Positions 6,619 through 12,770 are shown, counted from the first letter of the stretch. The stretch: 13,464 nt of DNA from Planctomycetota bacterium (GCA_013151315.1 JAADIN010000233.1:1-13464), one strand, 5' to 3'. Translations and numbers: made by a program. Notes: a model not told the origin generated them from the sequence alone.

Positions 6619-7530
6619 TTAGCCGATTTGTAGCCAAAGGAGTCCCATCGAGTAGGCGTTGAAAAACATGTGGGCGGCGATGCTTGCTGCCAGCCGATGG
6701 GTCCGTTGGTAAAGATAACCCAAGACGATGCCAAACACGACCAGCGGCACGGGGGCAACGCCGTGTCCGACGTGCGCCAGTCCAAAAACGAGGCTAGTAA
6801 TCAGTATCGGGGCCCAGCCGTGGGGCAAGCCGGCAATCATGCCACGTTGGGGACGAGCCGGTTCGCCATCGGGATCGGTTTCCAGTTCGGCCTGCACCGG
6901 CTCGCTCTCTTGATCGTCGCTCAACTCGTCTTCTCTGCGTTCCAGCCAACCTTGCAGCAACGTCCTAAAGGTAAACTCTTCAAAAACAGGAGCTGCGATA
7001 ACTGCGAGTACAAAGCCTACCAGCATCATCTGAGGAGAACGATGTTCGAGCAATTTCTCGATGAGCTGATGTTGTTGCTCCGGTTGGAAGACCATATGGA
7101 GCACGTAGAGAACCGAATAGATGGGCACGAGTGAAGCGATGCAGGCAAAGATTCCTATTGCCGTGTCGCTGAGAAGTTGTCGTAGCGAGGAGGGAAGCCC
7201 GAGATCCCTGGCATTGGCGTCGACGAGGGTCGCGAGCAACGCCATGGCCGCTACTACAATTCCGATCATTGCGGCCGAGCTCAGCCAGCCCGAAGTAATG
7301 TATTCGGAAGGATTGATATCTTCAGAGGGCTCTCCAAAAAAATTCAGCACTAAAAAAAAGAGCGGAACCATGGCCGCCAGCGGGCCCCAGGGAACGGAAC
7401 GTCGCGGCTGGTAGGCGAGCAACGGTCGGCCATCAATGTGCCGTTGGAAAAGAAAAAAAAGTGCGACCAGACTCAGCAGAAACGCCGCGGACATTGTGAA
7501 GAAGGCAGATTGGTTGATCGATTCTGGCAT
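6619..7530 (-). CDS. CPBP-family intramembrane glutamic endopeptidase
   Basis: Polytopic membrane protein of 303 residues in the CAAX protease / bacteriocin-processing (Abi) family. Family motif 1 is EEFTFR (Glu184, Glu185, Arg189), motif 2 is FGLAHVGHG with His253, and motif 3 is HMFFNA (His287, Asn291), so the catalytic set appears complete. Hydrophobic segments lie near 12-28, 49-65, 83-103, 122-147, 169-182, 240-258, 260-275 and 283-300. Between motifs 1 and 2 sits an acidic, probably disordered stretch at about 199-228. It lies 22 nt after pgsA and 46 nt before ispG. Substrate unknown; family members process prenylated proteins or peptides, or act in membrane stress. The neighbourhood suggests a constitutive envelope role (inference). 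Confidence 0.87.
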   Translation of the reverse strand: MPESINQSAFFTMSAAFLLSLVALFFLFQRHIDGRPLLAYQPRRSVPWGPLAAMVPLFFLVLNFFGEPSEDINPSEYITSGWLSSAAMIGIVVAAMALLATLVDANARDLGLPSSLRQLLSDTAIGIFACIASLVPIYSVLYVLHMVFQPEQQHQLIEKLLEHRSPQMMLVGFVLAVIAAPVFEEFTFRTLLQGWLERREDELSDDQESEPVQAELETDPDGEPARPQRGMIAGLPHGWAPILITSLVFGLAHVGHGVAPVPLVVFGIVLGYLYQRTHRLAASIAAHMFFNAYSMGLLWLQIG

Positions 7531-7552
7531 CAGTGGTCGGTTTTACGAAGTC

Positions 7553-8197
7553 TCAGTTTTTTCGAAGCATCAGTACTGCCGCGCGAATGTAGATAGCTCC
7601 AGAATAGAGGGTCAGCAGCACCGCCGCCCAGGCGACGATGACCAAGCCGAGCGACATCCACTCGGGAGGCGTCTGCCGCCAAGCGGCTTGTAGCTGGTCG
7701 ACCTGTTGCGGATGGAGATAGCTAAGATGAATCATACTCCAACCGGCTGCGAGACACTGGAGGGCCATTTTCCATTTGCCGATCCACGTGGCAGAAAAAT
7801 CGCCCCCTTGCTGTTCAACGAACGTGCGCAATGTGGTGACGAGCAACTCGCGACCCGTAATCACGACGGCCATCCACGTCGCGATCCCCGAGGGGCTAGC
7901 TCCACTGGCCAACGTGGGAACGGCTGCCAAGTAAATAAAGGTGCCGCAGATAAAAAGTTTGTCGGCAAACGGATCGAGAACACGGCCCAGTTGGGTGATT
8001 TGACTGTATTTGCGAGCCCAGTAACCATCGAGCCAGTCGGTGCCGGCCGTCACGACAAACAACGCAAAACTTGTTTTGTACCAGCCTCCGGCCAAAAAAA
8101 CGAACATCACGATCGCGAGCACGATTCGCGCCGCGGTCAGCTGGTTGGGCACATTCAGCAGCGGCCCCGGATTTTTCAGAGTGGTCGATTCTGACAT
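7553..8197 (-). CDS. pgsA: CDP-diacylglycerol--glycerol-3-phosphate 3-phosphatidyltransferase
   Basis: Inner-membrane enzyme that makes phosphatidylglycerol phosphate from CDP-diacylglycerol and sn-glycerol 3-phosphate, the committed step to phosphatidylglycerol and cardiolipin. The product has 214 residues. NVPNQLTAARIVLA (15-28) is the typical PgsA opening. The CDP-alcohol phosphatidyltransferase motif is complete: DWLDGYWAR (Asp54, Asp57, Gly58, Arg62), then Gly71, Asp75 and Asp79 in GRVLDPFADK. Several hydrophobic segments follow, with a somewhat longer insert near 125-165. Other CDP-alcohol transferases (Pgs/Cls type) share the motif, but the N-terminal block favours PgsA. The start is ATG at 8197, downstream of rimO across a 100-nt gap holding an inverted repeat. 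Confidence 0.9.
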   Translation of the reverse strand: MSESTTLKNPGPLLNVPNQLTAARIVLAIVMFVFLAGGWYKTSFALFVVTAGTDWLDGYWARKYSQITQLGRVLDPFADKLFICGTFIYLAAVPTLASGASPSGIATWMAVVITGRELLVTTLRTFVEQQGGDFSATWIGKWKMALQCLAAGWSMIHLSYLHPQQVDQLQAAWRQTPPEWMSLGLVIVAWAAVLLTLYSGAIYIRAAVLMLRKN

Positions 8198-8209
8198 GGT
8201 GAAGAAGGA

Positions 8210-8284
8210 GTTAGGATTTAGGTGTTAAGATTTGGGGAACAGGTTTTAGGCTTGAGGAACTTGGTTTTTCCCTAAAATCCTAAC
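8210..8284. repeat. imperfect inverted repeat between rimO and pgsA
   Basis: GTTAGGATTTAGG (8210-8222) pairs with CCTAAAATCCTAAC (8271-8284) with one bulged base. The interior holds two related segments, TTTGGGGAACAGGTTTT and CTTGAGGAACTTGGTTTTT. It fills the 100-nt space between the rimO stop and the pgsA start and would fold as a long hairpin in the minus-strand transcript. It may be a dispersed intergenic repeat or a partial terminator/processing site. Confidence 0.6.
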
Positions 8285-8297
8285 CCCTCAATCCTCA

Positions 8298-9674
8298 CTA
8301 TCGAGGTTCGTCACAGGCGACGGCGATGAGGTCATAATCTTGGCGGGCCACGATCTCGCATCGTACCAGCGCACCCGGCTTGAGTCCCAGCCCCGTCACA
8401 TAGATCACTCCATCGACATCGGGTGCCTCGGCATAGGAGCGGCCGATCCAGGCGTCGGGCTCATCTTCCACAGCGGAGTCGATCAGTACGTCGACTTGCC
8501 GGCCAATCTGGGCGTCGTTCCAAGCAAACGCAATCTCTTGCTGCACGGCCATCAACCGATCGCGTCGCGAGTTCATCACTTCTTCGGAGATCTGATCGGG
8601 CAGCTTGGCGGCCGGCGTGTCAGGCTCATAGGAATAGGTAAAAACGCCGAGCCGCTCGAATTGGTGTTTTTGGACGAATTCGACCACTTCTTCAAACTGT
8701 TCGTCGGTTTCGCCCGGGAATCCAGTAATGAAGGTCGTGCGTAGGACCAAATTAGGAATGCGCTCTCGAAGCTTGGTTAGCAACGTCTCGGTATCCTCTC
8801 GATTTACCCGCCGCTGCATTCGCTTCAGCATCTGATTGTTGGCATGTTGCAACGGCATGTCGAGATAGGGAATGATTCGCTTGCTGGCCGCGAGGACGTC
8901 GATCAACTCGTCGCTGACATACATCGGATAAAAATACATAAGCCGAATCCAGTCGAGGCCTTCGACTTTTTCGAGCTTTTGCAGCAATTCGGCCAAGCGA
9001 GGTTCGCCATACAAATCCATGCCGTAGTAGGTGGTGTCTTGGGCGACGATGACCAACTCGCGCACGCCATCGGCGGCTAGCTCTTTCGCTTCGGCGATAA
9101 CTTCTTCCATCGGCTTGGTGGCGTGCTTGCCTCGCATTTTGGGGATCGCACAAAAAGTACAAAGCCGATCGCAGCCTTCCGAGATTTTCAGATACGCAAA
9201 ATGCCGCGGAGTCACTCGCATTCGCGACGTGTCGGGCAGCGGCCGGATGGGGGCCGGCTTGAACACAGTCCGCTGTTCTTCGAGCCCGCCGATAAGACGG
9301 TCGGCGACCTTGGTCACTTCTTCGCGGCCGAAGACGCCGACAAGGTGATCGATCTGCGGACGATCTTCGAGTAGCTGTTCGCGTTGTCGCTCGGCGAGAC
9401 AACCCGAGACGATCACACCGCGCAGATTGCCCTGTTTTTTGAGCTCGAGCATTTCGTCGATCACGGCGAACGATTCTTGGCGAGCCTGCTCAATAAAACC
9501 GCACGTGTTAACCACCGCAAAGTCGGCCCCTTGAGGGTCGTCGACCAGTTCGTAGCCATCAAGCTGCAACATGCCGAGCATGCGTTCGCTATCGACGAGA
9601 TTTTTCGGGCATCCGAGGCTAACAAAGGCGTATCGACCTTTGACTTCGGCAGGAAGTTTTTCGGTAGTAGACAC
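8298..9674 (-). CDS. rimO: ribosomal protein uS12 methylthiotransferase RimO
   Basis: Radical-SAM enzyme that attaches a methylthio group to the conserved aspartate of ribosomal protein uS12, using two 4Fe-4S clusters. The product has 458 residues, typical length. The N-terminal methylthiotransferase domain opens with VSLGCPKNLVDSERMLG and supplies cluster ligands Cys22, Cys58 (NTCGF) and Cys92 (SGCLAER). The radical SAM motif is CDRLCTFC (Cys168, Cys172, Cys175). LDMPLQHANNQMLKRMQR is characteristic of RimO rather than MiaB, and a TRAM-like domain forms the C-terminus. The start is GTG at 9674, fixed by the family N-terminus; no Shine-Dalgarno precedes it. It is the first gene of the five-gene minus-strand cluster; no clear promoter was recognised in the repeat-rich space upstream. 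Confidence 0.96.
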   Translation of the reverse strand: MSTTEKLPAEVKGRYAFVSLGCPKNLVDSERMLGMLQLDGYELVDDPQGADFAVVNTCGFIEQARQESFAVIDEMLELKKQGNLRGVIVSGCLAERQREQLLEDRPQIDHLVGVFGREEVTKVADRLIGGLEEQRTVFKPAPIRPLPDTSRMRVTPRHFAYLKISEGCDRLCTFCAIPKMRGKHATKPMEEVIAEAKELAADGVRELVIVAQDTTYYGMDLYGEPRLAELLQKLEKVEGLDWIRLMYFYPMYVSDELIDVLAASKRIIPYLDMPLQHANNQMLKRMQRRVNREDTETLLTKLRERIPNLVLRTTFITGFPGETDEQFEEVVEFVQKHQFERLGVFTYSYEPDTPAAKLPDQISEEVMNSRRDRLMAVQQEIAFAWNDAQIGRQVDVLIDSAVEDEPDAWIGRSYAEAPDVDGVIYVTGLGLKPGALVRCEIVARQDYDLIAVACDEPR

Positions 9675-9696
9675 AGAAGGTTCGAAGCAAAAGGGT

Positions 9697-9723
9697 GCGA
9701 GCCGAGGCGTCCCCGCCCACGGT
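9697..9723. repeat. GC-rich repeat, left copy (family A)
   Basis: 27-nt block starting GCGAGCCGAGGCGTCCCC and ending CCCACGGT. It matches 10689-10715 at 26 of 27 positions in the same orientation. It lies upstream of rimO on the minus strand and left of the ImmA/IrrE-like gene. The arms CCGAGG and CCACGG make a partly mispaired hairpin. Confidence 0.8.
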
Positions 9724-9776
9724 GGCAGAACGCGAAGGAGGCCATTCTAACTCATGGCACGACGGGCAAGAAGGCC

Positions 9777-9830
9777 CCGGGTCGAGGACGACCGGGCTCG
9801 CGAAGCGGGCCGGCTCGTCCCCGAGCCCGG
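9777..9830. repeat. large GC-rich inverted repeat
   Basis: Left arm 9777-9801 pairs with right arm 9805-9830 around a GAA loop. I count 23 base pairs including one G-T wobble, one mismatch and three single-base bulges. CCGGGCTCGC (9792-9801) recurs at 10674-10683, and CGAGCCCGGAC (9822-9832) recurs inverted at 10672-10682. It therefore belongs to the same palindromic family as the element right of the ImmA/IrrE-like gene. It could act as a bidirectional terminator or insulator, or be a REP-like mobile unit. Confidence 0.8.
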
Positions 9831-9880
9831 ACTGTGGTCTATGCGAATTTTCTGCTTGCAAAAGACGGTATCTTAATGTA

Positions 9881-9896
9881 GTGTACGCGAGTACAC
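9881..9896. promoter_or_regulatory. operator-like palindrome before the ImmA/IrrE-like gene
   Basis: GTGTAC-GCGA-GTACAC is a perfect 6-bp inverted repeat ending 24 nt before the ATG at 9921. A possible -35 TTGCAA (9856-9861) with a poor -10 TAGTGT (9879-9884) at 17-nt spacing would overlap it, as expected for a repressor site. The core GTAC-N4-GTAC resembles the cyanobacterial LexA box core, but the flanking bases do not fit that consensus. Confidence 0.5.
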
Positions 9897-9920
9897 CTTT
9901 CATGCGAACAGGGAAATTCA

Positions 9921-10664
9921 ATGTGGAGCGAAATACCACCCGAGCAGTTTGCCGCTGCCGTTGACACTTGCGCTCGCGAAGTGCTGGCCGAAGGTTCGAT
10001 TGCAGGGCCGCCCGTCGATGCGCTGTTGCTTGCAAGACGGCTCGAGCTGCTGGTCGCTCGCGATTCAAGCATGGAGGGGCGGGCCCGGTTTGTGCGTCTT
10101 GGGCAAGGAGGCGGAGCAGGGAAGGGGACGATTCTGTTGGCGGATGAACCTCGTGCCGAACGGCGGCATTGGGCGATTGCCCATGAGGTGGGCGAATCGG
10201 TTGCTCACCGTGTGTTTGCCGCGCTTGGTATACCACTGGTCGACATTCCGGTGGCTGGGCGAGAAAGGGTGGCGAATCAGTTGGCCAGTGGCTTGCTGTT
10301 GCCGCACGATTGGTTTGCGGCCGACGGAAATGCGCTCGATTGGGATCTGTTGGAGCTAAAACAGATTTACTCGACCGCAAGTCACGAACTTCTTGCCCGC
10401 CGGATGCTCGAAATGCGGCCGCCCGTGATCGTGACGCTTTTCGATCAAGGCCAAACGCAGTGGCGGCAGAGCAATGTCGTTGGCCGTCCGCCGCGACTGA
10501 CGACGCCGGAACTCGAGACTTGGCGAACCTCTCATGAACGGGGCAAGGCGGCCAAGTACTGTGGGCAAGATTTGCCTGAGGGCATTGAGGACGTGCGTTG
10601 TTGGGCAGTGCATGAGCCGGGGTGGCGGCGGGAGATTTTGCGTATGGAGCTTGAAGGGTGGTGA
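9921..10664 (+). CDS. ImmA/IrrE-like protein with variant HExxE motif
   Basis: A 247-residue protein resembling COG2856/ImmA-IrrE metallopeptidases, which cleave or inactivate partner repressors. Seen: WAIAHEVGESVAHRVF (84-99) at the site of the usual AHELGH motif, then RVANQLASGLLLP (116-128), the counterpart of the family's AN-FA--LLMP helix, and SHELLARRML (154-163). The zinc motif is non-canonical: His88 and Glu89 are present but the second histidine position is Glu92, with another His at 96. The C-terminal third (about 165-247), with WAVHEPGWRREILRME, is unfamiliar to me. Start: ATG 9921 with AGGGAA at 9910-9915, 5 nt away. The gene stands alone without an adjacent XRE repressor, behind a palindrome and between GC-rich repeats. 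It may be a planctomycete subfamily with altered or lost activity. Confidence 0.65.
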   Translation: MWSEIPPEQFAAAVDTCAREVLAEGSIAGPPVDALLLARRLELLVARDSSMEGRARFVRLGQGGGAGKGTILLADEPRAERRHWAIAHEVGESVAHRVFAALGIPLVDIPVAGRERVANQLASGLLLPHDWFAADGNALDWDLLELKQIYSTASHELLARRMLEMRPPVIVTLFDQGQTQWRQSNVVGRPPRLTTPELETWRTSHERGKAAKYCGQDLPEGIEDVRCWAVHEPGWRREILRMELEGW

Positions 10665-10671
10665 GATTCGG

Positions 10672-10715
10672 GTCCGGGCTCGCTTGCAGCGAGCCGTGGC
10701 GTCCCCGCCCACGGT
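10672..10715. repeat. GC-rich double-hairpin repeat, right copy (family A)
   Basis: Two palindromes in tandem: GGCTCGCT-TGC-AGCGAGCC (10677-10695, perfect 8-bp stem), then CCGTGG...CCACGG (10694-10714, 6-bp arms). Bases 10689-10715 repeat 9697-9723 with one mismatch, and 10672-10683 shares 10-11 nt with the inverted repeat at 9777-9832. It lies between convergent genes, 7 nt after the ImmA/IrrE-like stop, where it could serve as a two-way terminator although there is no T-run. Confidence 0.8.
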
Positions 10716-10744
10716 TTCTTCGTTAACGTAGTTCTTCGTTAACG
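10716..10744. repeat. tandem repeat overlapping a stop codon
   Basis: TTCTTCGTTAACG occurs at 10716-10728 and 10732-10744 (16-nt period), each containing the palindrome CGTTAACG. The second copy contains the TAA stop (10739-10741, minus strand) and the last codon of the receiver-like gene. Confidence 0.75.
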
Positions 10745-11617
10745 CAGCGCTGCGAGCAGCTCGTCAACCACATACGGCTTTCCAAACACCGCGGAAGCGC
10801 CAGCACTTTGCGCTTGGGCGACGTGTTCGACGCGGGGATAATCGAGCAAGGCGACTACCGTGGCATCATGCGAACGTACTTGGCTGCAAAAGTCGGTCAG
10901 CCGTTGAAGTTCCTTTTCGTCAAGTTGGCTACCATCCCAGATTCCGGAAGAAACTTTTTGGTCGACCCGCCGGGCAGGTTGAACCCAAAGGGTCGCGATC
11001 CCCAAGGGCTCCATCGCTGCTGACAACGATTCGTAAACGGAAAAATCTTTGGCGTTGATGGCCACCGGCGAATCGAATGCTGGGCTCTTGCTCTTGATGC
11101 AGGGGAGCCCGATGCCGAGAAGCCCGATGCCGAGAAGATAGCGGCCCGCCTGGGGATTATCTGCCGGAAGCGACCATGGCGGACAGAGCCCGGCCGCGAC
11201 TCTTGTTTGAGCCGACTTCCACCAGGGAGCCAGCTCATGCCAGTAAAGACGAAGTACGCCCGTCAATTGAATGCCGGTGCGCATGCCTCCTTCGCACCAA
11301 CTGCCGGCGACGATCACGATGCGGGCCAAGGGGGCAAGGGATTGCAGACGGTCGACATGTCGCTGGCGGTATCGGCCCGGCAGGGGCTGGGCGAGCAGGA
11401 TCAGTTCAGGAGTCGTTTCGCCCGTCTGGAGATTTTTTTCTGCTTGGTTGAGGTCGGACACGGTTTGCCAAGCAGTCGCCTCCTCGATGGGGGCTAGGGC
11501 CAAACGGAATTCTTTTTCCTGCCATGGACCTATCGCGAGAACTTGTACGCTGGTGCATGGCGTAGCATTTTTGAGGTCGCTTGAGACGGTTGGAGAAAGA
11601 GACATATTTTTATTCAC
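10739..11617 (-). CDS. receiver-like (pseudo-response-regulator) protein coupled to the HTH-EIIA gene
   Basis: 292-residue protein, function not recognised with certainty. Residues about 23-105 (VQVLAIG... ELILLAQPLPG... RIVIVAG) alternate beta and helix like a receiver domain but lack a phospho-acceptor aspartate at the ELILLA strand. Residues about 183-292 look like a second receiver-type fold: VAINAKDFSVYESL, then SGIWDGSQLD with an Asp near 228, VVALLDYPR, and AGASAVFGKPY with Lys280 placed like the conserved receiver lysine. The middle (125-180) is tryptophan- and proline-rich and holds a duplicated LLGIG. The GTG start at 11617 overlaps the TGA stop of the upstream gene (GTGA), which implies translational coupling; an ATG at 11605 is the alternative. 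A signalling partner of the HTH-EIIA protein is the likely role (inference). Confidence 0.65.
   Translation of the reverse strand: MNKNMSLSPTVSSDLKNATPCTSVQVLAIGPWQEKEFRLALAPIEEATAWQTVSDLNQAEKNLQTGETTPELILLAQPLPGRYRQRHVDRLQSLAPLARIVIVAGSWCEGGMRTGIQLTGVLRLYWHELAPWWKSAQTRVAAGLCPPWSLPADNPQAGRYLLGIGLLGIGLPCIKSKSPAFDSPVAINAKDFSVYESLSAAMEPLGIATLWVQPARRVDQKVSSGIWDGSQLDEKELQRLTDFCSQVRSHDATVVALLDYPRVEHVAQAQSAGASAVFGKPYVVDELLAALR
11106..11135. repeat. perfect 15-nt tandem duplication inside the receiver-like gene
   Basis: AGCCCGATGCCGAGA occurs at 11106-11120 and 11121-11135. It is in frame and produces the repeated peptide LLGIG-LLGIG at residues 161-170, in the linker between the two receiver-like halves. 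Confidence 0.85.
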
Positions 11618-12321
11618 TCGGCAAGCATGCCGTCGCGGGCGGTTAGGAGTTGATGGGCTTCGATCGCGTCAGCCGCCGTTCGCAATTGGGATAACCAATC
11701 GAGGTCACTGATCATGCGGCTCAGTCGGGCCAAAATCTGAAGGTGTTCGTGATCGTTGGTTGCGCCGATGAGGAAAAATACATCGGTAAGCCCGCTCGAT
11801 CCGCCGAAGGGGATTCCTTGGCCGGTGATTCCGAGTGCGAGAATCGGTTCGCCCAGGATCGAAGATTGGGGGCGTCGCGGATGCAAGAGTGCGACTCCGC
11901 TGTCGAGCGCGGTCGGGTGCATGGCTTCACGAGAGGTAACGGCTTCCGCCATTTTGCCGGGATCCCAAAGCATGCCCGTGGTTGCCGCCAGTTCACTCAT
12001 CCCTGAGATTACGCTGCTACGTGTTTTTGCAGCAAGTGGTACCGCAACGGCCTCGACAGGCAGCAGGGCGGCAATCGAAAGCTCGTCGGGTTCGCTCGAA
12101 CTTACCCGGCGGAGATTGGTTTCCATTTTCGCCAGTTGCCCTTCGTCGGAGATGCCAATGCGATCTTCCAACCAGTGATGAATTTCTGGCCGCGAAAATC
12201 GCCATTGACCTCCCACCCGCCGACCGGGAATCTTGTCGCGGTCAGCTAGCTTAGCGATTTGTGCAGGCAGCAAGTGGAGATAAGCTGCCAAACTGCTGAT
12301 ATCAAAGTCGTCGTCTGCCAC
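11614..12321 (-). CDS. HTH (MerR/excisionase-like) plus PTS EIIA domain protein
   Basis: 235-residue fusion. Residues 7-55 form an excisionase-type helix-turn-helix: ISSLAAYLHL..QIAKLADRDK, then PGRRVGGQWRFSRPEIHHWL. Residues about 80-235 are a fructose/nitrogen-type PTS EIIA domain: REAMHPTALDSGVALLHPR (131-149) places His147 where EIIA-Fru/PtsN is phosphorylated, and ILALGITGQGIPFGG and HLQILARLSRMI match later family blocks. It is probably a phosphorylation-responsive DNA-binding regulator in the cytoplasm rather than a sugar transporter. I chose GTG at 12321, just before the HTH. The same frame stays open to 12522, but the added residues come from a repeat and low-complexity DNA. Its stop overlaps the receiver-like gene start by 4 nt. 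No EI, HPr or EIIBC gene is in the window. Confidence 0.8.
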   Translation of the reverse strand: MADDDFDISSLAAYLHLLPAQIAKLADRDKIPGRRVGGQWRFSRPEIHHWLEDRIGISDEGQLAKMETNLRRVSSSEPDELSIAALLPVEAVAVPLAAKTRSSVISGMSELAATTGMLWDPGKMAEAVTSREAMHPTALDSGVALLHPRRPQSSILGEPILALGITGQGIPFGGSSGLTDVFFLIGATNDHEHLQILARLSRMISDLDWLSQLRTAADAIEAHQLLTARDGMLAE

Positions 12322-12424
12322 GGTTTTTCTTGGGTGGGTAGAGAATGGGTGCTGGCACAGCTTGAGGATGCCCCCCATTGTCGCTGTGAACGCCACTCGG
12401 TGTCCAGCGGTCTCTCGGGGGAAT

Positions 12425-12522
12425 GTGAGCCGCAACGCGCTAGCGTCGGGTAGCGAAGCCATTCCGCAACGCCCGCAACGCCCGCAGGCCCGCAGGCCCG
12501 CGGCTAGCGCCGTGCGGCTCAC
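12425..12522. repeat. long inverted repeat with tandem core
   Basis: GTGAGCCGCAACGCGCTAGC (12425-12444) is the near-exact inverse of the segment 12503-12522 ending CGTGCGGCTCAC, with two single-base bulges. The interior carries a tandem array: CGCAACGCC twice (12465-12482), then CGCAGGCC twice (12483-12498). It resembles the GTGAGCCG...GCTAGC intergenic repeats I recall from Pirellulales genomes. It sits upstream of the HTH-EIIA start and is the sole source of the low-complexity N-terminal extension in that frame. Confidence 0.75.
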
Positions 12523-12587
12523 CCCAAGTAGCCAAAAGCACGAGTTCGTTTGCCGCTATCCTGATTTTACACCTTGAGCAACTCGTC

Positions 12588-12616
12588 TTGACACGTTTTT
12601 GGCAAATTGCCAGAAT
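12588..12616 (+). promoter_or_regulatory. sigma70-like promoter for the MurE-like gene
   Basis: A perfect -35 TTGACA (12588-12593) is followed after 17 nt by CAGAAT (12611-12616, 4 of 6 to TATAAT). Transcription would start near 12623, giving a leader of about 154 nt before the ATG at 12777. It is the best promoter match I found in the window. Confidence 0.6.
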
Positions 12617-12763
12617 CCCCAACGCTTTGACCAAGGGTTTCGCCCAGGAAACTTTAGGCGTCAGAGCAGATCACGCAGGGAAACGGATTTCCACGCGTCA
12701 GGTGTGAAACCAAGTTGGCTCCGCTGCCGCCCGCAAATAGGGAGTGGCTGCCAACAACCAGGC

Positions 12764-12770
12764 AAGGAGG
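12764..12770 (+). promoter_or_regulatory. strong ribosome binding site of the MurE-like gene
   Basis: AAGGAGG lies 6 nt before the ATG at 12777 and fixes the start. It is the strongest Shine-Dalgarno in the window, where most genes have none. Confidence 0.85.

Noticed and set aside
8752..9402. 216-codon minus-strand open frame
   Set aside because: It is an alternative frame of rimO on the same strand, arginine-rich, with no family resemblance.
9619..10380. 253-codon minus-strand open frame
   Set aside because: It overlaps the start of rimO, two palindromic repeats and half of the ImmA/IrrE-like gene. Its composition is Arg/Pro/Ala-rich and no motif is visible.
12465..12498. Possible start of a CRISPR-like array
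   Set aside because: Units are only 8-9 nt, directly adjacent without spacers, and there are four of them. It is a simple tandem repeat.
12322..12522. N-terminal extension of the HTH-EIIA protein by 67 residues
   Set aside because: The added residues include a translation of the tandem core (RACGRCGRCG), have no ribosome binding site, and precede an HTH domain that normally lies at the N-terminus.
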